Shown: positions 46,196-56,825 of the stretch, in pieces
How the letters are laid out: the number at the start of each line of letters is the position of its first letter
Position numbering within the stretch: position 1 is the stretch's first letter
DNA from: Ampullaceana balthica
Lineage: Eukaryota > Mollusca > Gastropoda > Lymnaeidae
Assembly: GCA_944989445.1 (NCBI GenBank)
Contig: CALYLW010000211.1
Span: forward strand, 447,501 to 511,500
Length of the DNA stretch: 64,000 bases
Direction: 5' to 3'
Notes under the pieces: model-generated
Databases searched by the model: none
What the model was told of the DNA's origin: nothing
The model's input: only the letters and a program-made list of their open reading frames with translations
Program-made: the position numbers and the translations under genes

Positions 46196-46480
46196 GGCTG
46201 TTCACAGGGGGGGGGGTCGTACGTTGCGGCGCCATTAAAGCCGTACTTCCTTTTTGAAAATGAGCATGTGTCAAATAACTTTATTGTCATTTAATTTTGT
46301 ATTTAACGGGAAGTTGAACTCTAAAAATTGCTACACACTTAAATCCATGTAAAGTGTCAATAAATTGTAAGCAATGTTTCAGTGGAACTTTTATTTAAAG
46401 TTGCGCGTTTTGATGTTACGTCACATTTATTCTTAAACACATCCCTCCCCCTCGTCATTTATGGCCGTGCCCTTATCCAT
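46196..46480. repeat. Poly-C/GACGTCA MITE copy
   Basis: AGCCGTACTTCCTTTTTGAA, AAATGAGCATGTGTCAAAT, TTTATTGTCATTTAA, GTTGCGCGTTTTGATGTTACGTCAC and CCCTCGTCATTTATGG match other family members. The first 150 bp also match 51690-51740 in the same orientation. Confidence 0.6.
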
Positions 46481-46850
46481 CTTACACTGTTAGTAACTAA
46501 TTTATTGACTCTAAAAACTTACAAATTTTGGTGTATTCTTAAAATCAGTTTTTTTGGGCAAGGCACACGCTGTAATGAACACACGAAACACAATCGAATG
46601 GAGGGAGGATAAAAAAAGGGGGGGGGGTAGATAAACATCATCGACAATCGTAAACCTAATGTCGGCGTATTTCAAAGATCAAAGTTAGTGTCAAAGCACT
46701 ATTAAAAAAATCAAACACGGCCTCATTAATCTCTATGCCGACGTCTTACCCATCTTACACTGTTAGTAACTATTTTATTTATTAACCTTAAAAACTGACA
46801 ACAAACACGGCCTCTTTCATCTCTATACAGTCCATCCTTATTTTCGGCAG
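46480..46850 (+). repeat. Local ~265-bp direct duplication
   Basis: CCATCTTACACTGTTAGTAAC occurs at 46477 and 46753, and AACACGGCCTC at 46715 and 46804, each followed by ATCTCTAT. No reading frame is conserved between the copies. Confidence 0.6.
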
Positions 46851-47047
46851 AGGAGTTTTGTTTTCTTTATATGATTTATTGTATTTCCCGTTGACAGATA
46901 GTTCTCCTTAGATTTATTTCACAGCATATATTTGAAACAAAAATTTTCGTTTGATAAATTGTTTCGCGAGCTGTAAATTAAACACAAAAAAGCCGCATGC
47001 GAGCCGAAGTTTGGTTAATCTAGACATTGAAGCCACATTTTCACGGG

Positions 47048-47127
47048 TACCCGGGCGGAATTTTACTACCCGGGTAATCTCACGGCAACGGGTACCCGGG
47101 TCCGACCCGGGTACCCGTTGACAGGCC
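47048..47127. repeat. GGGTACCCGGG palindrome cluster
   Basis: CAACGGGTACCCGGGT and its complement ACCCGGGTACCCGTTG lie head to head with a 3-base centre (47093-47127), next to two shorter GTACCCGGG repeats. It resembles hAT-type termini rich in short palindromes. Confidence 0.7.
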
Positions 47128-47132
47128 TAGCT

Positions 47133-47640
47133 AAGACACGTTCTTTTGGAGTGGTTTCTGCAAGTGGGACATCAGGTACTCATTGTGCTTGCTCACTAAC
47201 CTCAACACAGCAATAAAATTTCCTAGATTCCCTTGTCCACTGAACTTGTTTTCTTCGGATTGACCTCTAAATGCTTAGCATTGTTTTCCGCACAAAATGA
47301 TTGCCTGTATAATGCAAGCCAAACCTTCTCTATTTCGTTTGGCAAGTTCCAGTTTTCCTTTATGGAAGAATTGTTCTACAGGTGCATGCTTTCCCTTTAT
47401 CATGTTCATGAAGTTTGTGGCATAAACCGAAGACTCTGAATGCACCTTTTGTGAAGCGTGTTTTGTAAATGTCTCAGAACATCGGGTCCACTTAGTAAAC
47501 GGCTGATTTACAAGATTCGCGTGGTTTTCGCGGTTTTTTGCAAACACGGAGCACAGAATGCAAGGTCGCGTAACAGTGGGATGAAAGTAAATTCCACATG
47601 GAAAACACAACGACCAAGGTTTGGATCCATGTTTGTCTAC
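47133..47640 (-). pseudogene. hAT transposase N-terminal part (TTF-type zinc finger), inverted
   Basis: Minus ORF 47610-47275 reads CILCSVFAKNRENHANLVNQ, PFTKWTRCSETFTKHASQKV and ELAKRNREGLACIIQAIILC; the frame continues, after a break, as GNLGNFIAVLRLVSKHNEYL and SHLQKPL to about 47145. This is the TTF-type finger and following segment of ZMYM1/repressor-like hAT proteins. The matching C-terminal part is on the other strand at 47740-48480, so the gene was split and one half inverted. Confidence 0.7.
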
Positions 47641-47739
47641 AAATGGTGATTGGGAAAAGGACAGTAAGTCTCGAGCAACGTCACTTCATAATTCCTTGTG
47701 TAACTTCACATTTATTGTGACGTTTGTTGTAATTTACAA

Positions 47740-48480
47740 ACTGTTATCTAGGCTGGAAGGAATAACAGTCCAACTTCAGAAAGAAGAAAGAAGCGATTGA
47801 CATCATTCAGGCTATGTCACTTATCGAAAACGTCAATCAAGAGTTTAGAGAGATTAGAACAAATGTAGATTCATATGTTCAAAACACTTATGATCATATC
47901 GTTATCATGGCACAGTCTGTAGGCGTTGAAGCTTCAATGCCCAGAATTGCTAAGTGGCAAATCTACCGAAGCAATGTGAGCGCAGAAACGTCAATGCAAC
48001 ACTATCTGCGGAACTTAATTAAGCCATTTCTGGAGCACATCGTTGTTGGACTAGATATGCTGTTCTCTGGCTTAACCAGGACACCCTCACAACTGTTATC
48101 TCTTGTGCCAAGTGCTGTTAGAAATTGTACGTATATGAAGATCTGAAAGGCGCTGTGGATTTATATGAGCACGATCTGCCTTCACCAGAGGTGCTGCCCG
48201 AAGAGTTCAGCGGGTGGAAATTGAGGTTCTGCCAAAGGGAAGAGTCAAAGCTAACAAAATTGCACGGAAGCTATAAAACATTGCAATGAATATATGTATC
48301 CGAATTTTATTCCTTACTGAAAATCGTGTGTGTGATTCATGTGACAGTGCACTCCGACGTTTGCACAATTACATGAGATGTTCAATGGGACAGGAAAGAC
48401 TTGCCGAGCTTGCATTGATATATTCACTACGCTTTCAATATCAACGAGGTCAGTGTTTTACAGGTATTTGTTAACAAAAC
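47740..48480 (+). pseudogene. hAT transposase C-terminal part
   Basis: Plus ORF 47814-48146 reads LIENVNQEFREIRTNVDSYV, HIVIMAQSVGVEASMPRIAK and QHYLRNLIKPFLEHIVVGLD. After a shift, CDSCDSALRRLHNYMRCSMG and QERLAELALI (48313-48430) are the hAT dimerisation end. Key motifs MPRIA and SMGQERL are typical of this hAT subgroup. Frameshifts near 48145 and 48280. Confidence 0.75.
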
Positions 48481-48489
48481 TCAAGAAGG

Positions 48490-50100
48490 ATTTACATCGA
48501 AAATATTATAAAATAAACTTCATAGCATTGCTGTCTTTCGTCTTGTCAGTTCCGTACCATGACCATATAATATCATATTCTATGTAATTCAAATTCTTCA
48601 ACGCTTGCGCCTGCAGATTTCATTTTTAACAAGAAAAGAAATGAATGGTCGAGTAATTGCATTTTTTAAATAAAATACTATTTTGGAAACTTTTATTTAC
48701 AGAGTTAAATATGTATTGCATGAAAACCTACTTTTTTGGTCACTGTACGCACTGAAAACAATTTTTTTTTAAAATTTTTTTTTGCAAAACAAAACAACAA
48801 CAACAAAAAAACAGAAGTTTAATCAATGCCCTCAATAATTCTTAGGGCTTCGGGACAAAATTATTGATTAAACATTCTCATCCAAATTTGATGTCATGTC
48901 ATAGCACCATATAAATATACTGTAGTCTGTAGGTATCTGAACATGAAATCCTTTCGCGCAAGTTTGCGAACCCCCCTGAAAAAAGTATGGGTACGGCCTT
49001 GAGAGTCTTACAATGGCCAACGTGTTTACGGTGATTTTTAATAAGAATTAGTTTAATTTAAATGTGAATTATCTTTTTATTTTTATATTTCCTTCCATTT
49101 TGTAATTTGTCCACTAAGGGGTGTAACTGCTAAATTATTTGTTTTGATATCCGCCATTTCAAGATTCTTCATACAGGTCAGAATGACATTTTGAACGTAT
49201 TTTATTTCATAGTGACCCCCTCAAATACATGTTCTGGAAGTTTTTAAATTTTGGTAAACTAATTATTTTATTTGTATTATTTAGTTTAAGTGACTGATCA
49301 CTGATTAATACTGATATTGTTATTTATATCACTGATACTGATATTAGAATCATAGAGTCATAGTTTAGTATAGACAGTATAGTGATAGTGACTCTGATAG
49401 CCAAAATGTGATAATTATAATTATAGTATTGAACAGAATTGATAGTTATTATGATAATTTGATAGTGAATTAATGGAATAGCATTTAGTAGTAGAATTGA
49501 ATATTATAGTGATGTCTATAAACTATAATTCTGTACTATTATACTGTTATTATTATTATTATTATTTATTAATTAATTATAATTAGGCTATATCAATTAA
49601 TTAGCATTTTATCACCCTCAATCATGACGGAAGTGGAAGTTTTCAAAATAAATACACATCAGTATCAGATTAAAAAATAACGTAATACAGAACTTTCATT
49701 TGTTTTATTTATTTTTATTTGATTAATTTATTATCATATGAACAATTTTATGCGGAACGTTCGAAAAGAGTTATTTTTGGCTGGTGCAGTAATTTGGTTC
49801 GCTGCTTTCTAAAAATTTTTACATCCACACATTCACATACATACATTATACTAAAATTATACATACAGACGATGGGAATTATGTATATTGATAATATTAA
49901 TACAAATTCTATTACTATAATTATACTATAGTCTATAGCCTATAATAAAGACACTATATTAACTATATACTAAATACTGTAAATATAATAATTAGTATGA
50001 AATGTCTAATGTATACCGCGGTGGTACACCCAGCTGAACCATCCAGTCATCACCATCATCTTTGGCCTGCATATACCACAGTGATATACATAGCTTAACC
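48490..50100. other. AT-rich, low-complexity stretch without genes
   Basis: 49270-49580 is built of GATA/ATAGTGATAG-like words. 49690-49830 carries TTTTGGCTGGTGCAGTAATTTGGTTCGCTGC, shared with 19800-19860. 49990-50110 contains two imperfect copies of ATACC(G/A)C(G/A)GTG followed by AGCTGAACCAT. Nothing coding is supported. Confidence 0.4.
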
Positions 50101-50179
50101 ATTGGCTTTGGCCTAGGTATACCGGGGCTAAACAAATGAGCTGATTTCACTTTATTTAGGCTAAAAGTGTGTAATTCCT

Positions 50180-50435
50180 ATGCAAATACTAAACTAAACA
50201 GTAGTCCTCAAATAATCAATCTCTGTATTTAAATTTCATGTTTACTGGATTTTTAGGGTAGCACTGCCAAAAAACTTGATTGGTGCCCATTTAACTTTAA
50301 TGATAATTAGTTTTATAACTTTAAAAAAATATTTTTTTTCATGAGCAATTCTGGCCAAATGGTAAGGCCTAGGGTAAAAGTAAAGGTATTTTCATTGGAG
50401 GTATCAGGTTCGAACCCGGTATGGGATATATGGGT
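50180..50435 (+). repeat. tRNA-derived SINE-like repeat with good A and B boxes
   Basis: Shares AACTTGATTGGTG(T/C)CCATTT with 25090-25345, then has TGGCCAAATGGTAAGG (A-box-like) and GGTTCGAACCC (perfect B box), followed by TGGGATATA. It does not fold as a mature tRNA because the anticodon-arm region is irregular. Confidence 0.6.
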
Positions 50436-50689
50436 ATGATTATGATGTATCTTAAGTTTCTTTTTAACCACAATGAGGGTGCTGGCAAACAGTTAGTGTT
50501 TTATACTATGTGTGTTCTCAAGCAAGTTTTCATGAAACATTTTTCCCCCACCAGCCTGTGTACATATATATGCTATGTTACAGACTCTCTTTCTATTTCT
50601 CTGCAGTCTTACACTTATGCATACATTAATATTTAATGGCTATTTTTTTCCATTTTTGTTATAGTTTTAAAATTAAAATGTTGATTGTG

Positions 50690-50905
50690 TGTAGTTTGTT
50701 TAGGCGACCCATATCATGCCCAAATTCCAGACAAGAACTTGTATGACTAGTAATACTAGTATTGAGTTTTCTCTTGCATACGGAAAGGTGTTTCTATCAC
50801 AATCGCTTTGAGTATGTGCCCTATGTCTAGCAAAGGCTTGAATTAGTATTAGATTATCAGTATGTCTTATTAACAAGTTCCAATTTTCTTGTTTTCCAAC
50901 GTTGA
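50690..50905 (-). pseudogene. Old LINE 3'-coding fragment
   Basis: GTTTAGGCGACCCATATCATG, CAAATTCCAGACAAGAA and TCTTGCATACGGAA parallel the minus copy at 15480-15560, so this is a diverged C-terminal fragment of the same CR1/L2-like LINE family. Confidence 0.6.
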
Positions 50906-51437
50906 GAACATGTTGTTTTCCAACCGACATCTCCACCATTATAATAATATATGTAAATTACCCCTCCTTCTCTCCCCCCCCCCAAATAAAAAAATATTTT
51001 AAAAAACAAAACAACAACAACAAACATGCACACCAAAGGAACAAAAAAATAATTTTAATTATTATTTTTTAAATGTGTATTCATTCAAAGATATTGACAA
51101 TTACACACTATTCAAATGTTTACCTTATATTTAAATTTAAGTCTTAAGACAGTTATTCACTGGATAACCTATAAGCACAGAGTATAATTTGTACAGGTAG
51201 TCTTTAGTTTTTAATTTTAACTTCAAAATGTATTATCTAAAACGATACTTGGTGAAATTGTTGTCAGTTTCCACTGCTCATACTTACAAATGACTGGAAG
51301 AAGAAATAAGTGGAGTTCCTCATTGAATGAAGAATAGGGGAAGGGGGATAAAGAGTCAAAGATGGTAGAGTATTGATTTGTAGAACAATAAATTCTCCGT
51401 TGAATGGAAATTTTATATTCCTTTTTTTAAAATCTAA

Positions 51438-51750
51438 ATACAGTGGAACCTTGGTTTACGTCTGCTTTGTTTTAAGTCTAACGTGGTATACATCCTGTTT
51501 GGACGCGAAACATTTTGCTTGGTATATGACCTTTGTTTGGTTTACTACCTTTCTTTGGAATACAACCTGCATGCTAGAACTTTTAGTGACGCCACACGAT
51601 TTGGTCGATTTCCCTCCTCGTCACATTAGCCCCCTCCCCTCGTTACAAAATTTTCCTCCTCCCCCTCAATAAAAGCCGTATTTCTTACTTGAAAATGAGC
51701 ATGTTTTAAATCACTTTATTGTCATTTAAGTTTATATTTAATGTCAGGCT
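51438..51750. repeat. pogo-like end and poly-C/GACGTCA MITE fragment
   Basis: TACAGTGGAACCTTGGTTTACG at 51440 is a pogo/Tigger-type end with a TA. From 51588, GTGACGCCACACGATTTGGTCGATTT, C-rich Cs, AAAGCCGTATTTCTTACTTG and AAATGAGCATGTTTTAAATCAC match the MITE family at 46196. Confidence 0.5.
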
Positions 51751-51899
51751 ACACTCTAATATCATAACATGCTTGAAGTGTAATTTAAAATGTTATAATA
51801 TATATATATATATATTAGGGGTCTAATAATAACACACCAAAGCACATAGCAGTAGGCCTAAGAAATAAATATGCATCTTGGCACTGCATACATTGTGGG

Positions 51900-53216
51900 T
51901 TGCCCCAAATCAGTTCAGATTTATTTAACTATAGGGACCTTATCACCACAAACTCATACAGTGTTTTGGCTAATCCTTTTATAAATAAACAACTAGATAA
52001 AATGAAACCTACCACACAAATCCATAAAATTACCCATAAAAAATCTAATAATAATAATAATCAAAACATTCTCAAAACACTAATAGTTAATTTCCAAAGC
52101 ATAAAAAATAAAATTCCAGATTTAGAACTACTTATAAAAACAGAAGAACCAGACATAATTGCTGGTTCTGAAACTTGGTTGAACCCCAACATATATAACT
52201 CTGAGATTTTAAACACCAATTATAATATTTTTAGGAAAGACAGACCAGACAATTATGGAGGAGTGCTACTTGCAATTAAATCAAATATCATAGCTGAAGA
52301 AATTACTACACAGCCAAATTTTAATATAGAGTCTATTTATTGTAAAATAATTACACCAAACTCATCCCCACTTATTGTAGGCAGTATATATAGACCTCCG
52401 AATACAAACCTAGAATACATGAACAACCTTTGTAGTCAATTAACTTTAATAAAAGAGAATAATAAAAATGCAGTTCTATGGATTATGGGGGACTTTAATC
52501 TTCCAGATATAAATTGGAAAAATTATACAATTGATAACCATCAAACTAACAAAGAAATTAATGAACACTTTTTAGACACTATAAACAACATAAACCTAGA
52601 ACAGATAGTAAAAACAGCAACAAGGAAAAATAAAACACTGGATTTATTCCTAACAAATAGACCAGGACTAGTGTTAGACTATAAAATAATTCCAGGACTG
52701 TCCGACCATGATATTGTTAGGGTCACCAATACAATAAAAACTAAAATTAATAAGATACCTAGAAGAATAATCTATCTTTGGAATAAATGTAATTCAATAA
52801 AACTACACCAATCAGCGGCTAACTTCCAACAAACTTTCCTAAGTAAATTTAACACAAATAGCCCAGTAGAAGAAATTTGGAAAGATATAAAAACAAATCT
52901 AAAAACTATAATGGATGAGAATGTTCCAACAAAACTAACATCAAATAAAATTAACAAATGCTGGTTCAATTCTAGATTGAAAAAGCTATGCAAACAAAAA
53001 GAGAACTTATTTAAGAAATATAAAGCTACCCATTCATATAGGATACACAAAAAATACTTCAAGATTAAACACTTGACACAAAAACTTAGTCGAAACCTCC
53101 AAAATGAATATATAAACAATGTAATTACCAAAGATAACAATAAAAACTTATGGTCCTTTATCAAATCTAAAAAAAATGGAACCTTCAGGAATAGCCACAC
53201 TAAAAGGCTCAAATAA
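51900..53216 (+). pseudogene. LINE endonuclease part
   Basis: 438 codons, open also upstream to about 51834 where WHCIHCGLPQISSDLF supplies a Cys pair. The first codon is TTG, so this is not a true start. Endonuclease motifs: LIVNFQSIKNKIPDLE (N), DIIAGSETWL (E), GSIYRPPN, WIMGDFNLPDINW (D/N), LDLFLTNRPG and LSDHDIV (SDH). The enzyme nicks target DNA to prime reverse transcription. The frame is lost at an A8 run near 53169-53176, after which the RT part continues one frame over. A one-base change in that run explains the break. Confidence 0.88.
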
Positions 53217-54849
53217 TAAAACCTATAATGATAATGAAACTAAAGCTAATATCCTTAACACATATTTTGCATCATCTTTTTCTGCCTCAGGCGACAAGGA
53301 AGTTTTAATAAATTTAAATAAAATGGCTGAAATAGGTAACATAATTGTAGATGAGATAGGTATACATTCACTCCTAAAAAACTTAAAAATAAACAAAGCT
53401 ACTGGCCCAGATGATTTGCCTGCAAGGTTATTAAAAGAACTAAGCAATGAACTGTCCCCAATCCTTGTAGTTCTCTTTCAAGCCTCTCTAAACCAGGGTA
53501 AAGTGCCCCAGGATTGGAAATTAGCTAACGTAACTCCACTCTTTAAGAAAGGGGATAAATCAGACCCTGGTAATTACAGGCCTGTATCACTTACTAGTAT
53601 CACCTGTAAATTACTAGAACACATAATATATAGTAGAATAGTTAACCACCTTGACAAATATAATGCCCTATGCCCACATCAACACGGCTTTAGAAAAAAC
53701 AGATCATGTGAAACACAATTAATAGGTTTAATAGATGAACTATCAAAAGGCTTAGACAAAAATGATCAAATAGATACAATATTACTAGACTTCTCAAAAG
53801 CATTTGACAAAGTTCACCACCTTAGTTTACTTAAAAAACTTAACTACTTTGGAATCTCAGGTTCCTTACATCACTGGATCCAAGACTTCCTTTTGGGCAG
53901 GGAGCAAACTGTAATAATTAATGGATCTAAATCTACACCAATAAAGGTTAACTCAGGAGTTCCACAAGGAACTGTGCTAGGTCCCTTACTCTTTTTAATT
54001 TATATAAATGATTTATCCAACAACATCTCAACAGGTACAAAAGTTAGGTTATTTGCTGATGATTGTATAATCTATAGAACAATTAAATCAGAACAAGACA
54101 GCAAAATTTTACAAAAAGACTTAGATGAATTGATAAAATGGGAAACTAACTGGAGTATGTCTTTCCGCCCAGAAAAGTGTCAACTGTTAAGAGTAACAAA
54201 GAAAAAGAAACAAATAAATTCAAAATAGTACATTCATGGAAAAGAACTGACCCAAACTAAAGATGCAAAATACTTAGGAGTCTTAATAAATGAGAAACTA
54301 TCATGGAATCCCCATGTCAATGAAGTTATTAAAAAATCAAACAAAACCTTAGGCTTTATAAAAAGAAACTTTAACAAATGTAATAGAGATATAAAACTAA
54401 AATGCTACCTCACTTTGGTGAGACCTGTACTAGAATATGCATCTTCTGTATGGGACCCATCCACCAAAGAAAACATTGATAAACTAGAACAAATTCAAAA
54501 AAGAGCTGCCAGATTCATTACTGGAGAATATTCGAAACTGACAAGAACAACACCATTAGTTAAATCATTAAACCTTGAAACACTAGAGGATAGAAGAACC
54601 AAAAGCAAAGTAGTAATCATACATAAAGCAATTAATTCTAATTTAGAAATACAACACAAAGATAACTTAATACAACCCTCAGATAGACACAAGGATAAAA
54701 ACACCTTTCTTATTCCGTATGCAAGAACAAACACATACAAGTTTTCCTTCTTCCCGTCCGGAATTCGGGCGTGGAATGGGTTGCCTGAAGAAACCAGGAA
54801 AACCAACACTTTATCAGCATTTAAATCTCTAATAAAAATGCAGGACTAA
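53176..54849 (+). pseudogene. LINE reverse transcriptase and C-terminal part
   Basis: Frame 53176-54228 reads ATGPDDLPARLLKEL, NYRPVSLTSITCKLLEHII, GFRKNRSCETQLI, TILLDFSKAFDKVHH, SGVPQGTVLGPLLFLIYIND and RLFADDCIIY, with the catalytic FADD. A single in-frame TAG at 54226-54228 then interrupts before KYLGVLINEKLSWNPHV. The same frame runs on through LVRPVLEYASSVWDP, LEQIQKRAARFI and SGIRAWNGLPEETR to a stop at 54847-54849. The reverse transcriptase copies LINE RNA, and possibly partner SINE RNA, at the nick. Motif style places it in the jockey/CR1/L2 group. Confidence 0.9.
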
Positions 54850-54883
54850 ACACAAACCATAGATAAGCGTAGGACGCAATAAT

Positions 54884-54925
54884 CTTCTGTATAGAAGGAG
54901 CGTCTGTAAACAGATAAGATATCAG
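54884..54925 (+). other. LINE 3' hairpin and GATAA tail
   Basis: CTTCT-GTAT-AGAAG can form a 5-bp stem with a 4-nt loop, followed by GAGCGTCTGTAAACAGATAAGAT. This is the segment shared with the 63576-63860 SINE and retained in every truncated copy, so it is probably the RNA signal recognised by the LINE reverse transcriptase. Confidence 0.75.
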
Positions 54926-55599
54926 GATATCGGCAATGTCGGTATCGGTAGCATGTAAAGGTCCCGATATTGACGCCACCGATATTTCATAATAAGTGAT
55001 ATTTTCACAAAAAAACAACAACTATCATTTAGATTTACAATATCTCGACAAATTATTATATCGATCCCGATACCGGTATTGAAATAGCCAAAAGAGTCCT
55101 AGTATTAATATCTACAGCCACGATACAGTGTGCCATGTGCTATGATATTTTTTAGGTATCGGCCGATTTTTGTATGCTCGGAAATACTGTGTAAATAGTG
55201 CCGATGCCAAGTATACCGTAATTGCTCTAATAAATGAATAACATGTAAACATTATGTTCACGTGATTGCTCTAATAGCAAAGATGCACGCAGAATCGCAG
55301 ATGTCTAAAACATTTCGTTTCCTATGGAATAACAAAATGTACCGTGTGCAGACTTGTTGTCATGGGCAACCATTCATCATTCAACCTCATTTTCACTCTA
55401 TTACTATTGCTTTGTTCTCATTGTTTCATTCATAAAAGGTGTCCGTGTGCAAAAGCCATTAAACTATTGGTTAGAATTAATAATTATGAGTCAAAAGTTG
55501 AAGTTTCAAAAGGAGTACCTAATTTTGCTTGTACATTTTCATAAAGGACGGTTCGTTTTGTCATGAGTCCTATGTAGGTCATGATCTGGAACTTGTAAA

Positions 55600-56350
55600 C
55601 ACATCAGAAACTTCGTTTCGGAAAAAAAATAATAAATCGGTAATATCGGCATAACTGGATATCGGTAGAGTGTAGAAACCTAAATTATAAAATATAAATA
55701 ATTACAAATGACGTCATCAAATATGACCGCTGTTTTTTTTTGTCCTCTTATCTTATCTTATCTTATCTGTTTATAGACGCTCCTTCTATACAGAAGATTA
55801 TTGCGTCCTACGCTTATTTGTCCTAACAAATACTCATATCGGAAAAAAATATCGGTAATATCGGCCAAAACGCATAATGGTAGACCCCTAAATAACAAAA
55901 TATAAATAATTACGAGTGATAAATTTCAGAATGACGTCATCAAATATGACGCTGTTGTTGTTTTTTTGTCTTAACAAATACTCATATCGGAAAAAATATA
56001 GGTAATATCGGCAAAAATGCATATCGGTAGACCCCTAATATAAAATATAAATAATTTGGAGTGATAAATTTAAGAATGACGTCATCAAATAAGACCGCTG
56101 GTTTTTGTCCTAACAAATACTCATATCGGCTTTCATATTGGAAAAAAATATTGGTAATATCAGCAAAAATAAATATCGGTAGTCCCCTAATTTGAAAGAT
56201 AAATAATTACGAGTGATAAATTTAAGAATGACGTCATCAAATATGACCGCTGGTTTTTGTCCTAACAAATACTCATATCGGCAAAAAATATATAGGTAAT
56301 ATCGGTATCGGAAATATCGGCAAAAATGCATATCGGTAAAAATGCATATC
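55600..56350. repeat. Tandem 144-152-bp units with TATCGGTA words
   Basis: GACGTCATCAAATATGACC recurs at 55710, 55934, 56078 and 56230, each with CTAACAAATACTCATATCGG and TATCGGTAGACCCCTAAT. The 224-bp first interval contains the 70-bp LINE-tail insertion plus an 8-bp duplication; the other spacings are 144 and 152. These are inner duplications of the TAGGGGTCTA hAT MITE. Confidence 0.75.
55747..55816 (-). mobile_element. 70-bp LINE/SINE tail insertion
   Basis: Complement of the last ~65 bp of the LINE (GCGTAGGACGCAATAATCTT, hairpin, GATAAGATAAGATAAGATAA), flanked by TTTGTCCT at 55739-55746 and 55817-55824. It is an extremely 5'-truncated retrotransposition event and defines the minimal end that still integrated. 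Confidence 0.88.
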
Positions 56351-56369
56351 GGTAGACCCCTAATATATA

Positions 56370-56820
56370 TATTGGCTATATCAGGTATGTAATGTATATA
56401 TTTAAATCTATATTTTAGGATTCCTTACAAATCAACACCAAAGAGCTTAATTTCATACTTAGGCATAGTAATTAGTCGTTTTTTTTTCCAGTCAATACCT
56501 AGACCACAGCTAGGTAAACTGCGGCGGTATTGGCAGGCCTAAGACGATGGTTTAGCTAGGAACACCGCCACAATATTCATAGTGCCGGCCTAATTACATG
56601 TAGTAACATTGTCAGTTATTGTAAGCTAATTTTTAGTGACAGTGACAGACTTAGAGACTTAGACAGTATCAGTTAAGACAGTTAGTGTTGCTAGGCTAGA
56701 ACTAGTAGGCTAGTAGTAGTAGGCTATTTCTGAATAATGAATAATGCAGTAGGAGTAGGCTTGAGTAGGCCTACGCTTGAGTAGGCCTACAACTTGTAAT
56801 GGAAATTGGAAGGCTTTTTA
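56370..56820. other. Spacer with GTAGGC/TAGGCCTAC words
   Basis: Short word repeats (TAGTAGTAGGCTA, GAGTAGGCCTAC twice, GACAGTGACAG) but no boundary, ORF or RNA gene recognised. Confidence 0.4.
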
Positions 56821-56825
56821 TTGTA

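Larger units (their letters stand above)
51826..54925 (+). mobile_element. CR1/L2-like LINE with EN, RT and hairpin tail
   Basis: About 3.1 kb: the end of a Cys-rich finger (WHCIHCG at 51879-51899), an AP endonuclease, reverse transcriptase, a C-terminal region and a 3' tail with hairpin CTTCTGTATAGAAG (54884-54897) followed by (GATAA)n. The 5' part with the full N-terminal finger is missing. Only a one-base shift and one stop break the ORF, so the copy is relatively young. Truncated copies or tails of it lie at 15350-15746, 36780, 45115, 50690 and 55747-55816. Confidence 0.88.
51816..56362. mobile_element. hAT MITE shell split by a LINE
   Basis: TAGGGGTCTA at 51816-51825 and its complement TAGACCCCTA at 56353-56362 are hAT-type ends, flanked by ATATATAT on both sides (8 bp, but low complexity). 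Only the first ten bases precede the LINE (51826-54925). The rest, 54926-56362, is built of GATATCGG/TATCGGTA words and tandem ~144-152-bp units. Confidence 0.6.

Noticed and set aside
50345..50425. Possible tRNA gene with a perfect GGTTCGAACCC B box
   Set aside because: No cloverleaf: the anticodon arm and acceptor pairing fail, and the flanks match a dispersed repeat; called SINE-like instead.
52772..53212. 146-codon minus ORF rich in Phe/Leu
   Set aside because: Antisense of the A-rich LINE endonuclease region.
54495..54809. 104-codon minus ORF (and the like at 15453-15712)
   Set aside because: Antisense shadow of the LINE C-terminal coding region.
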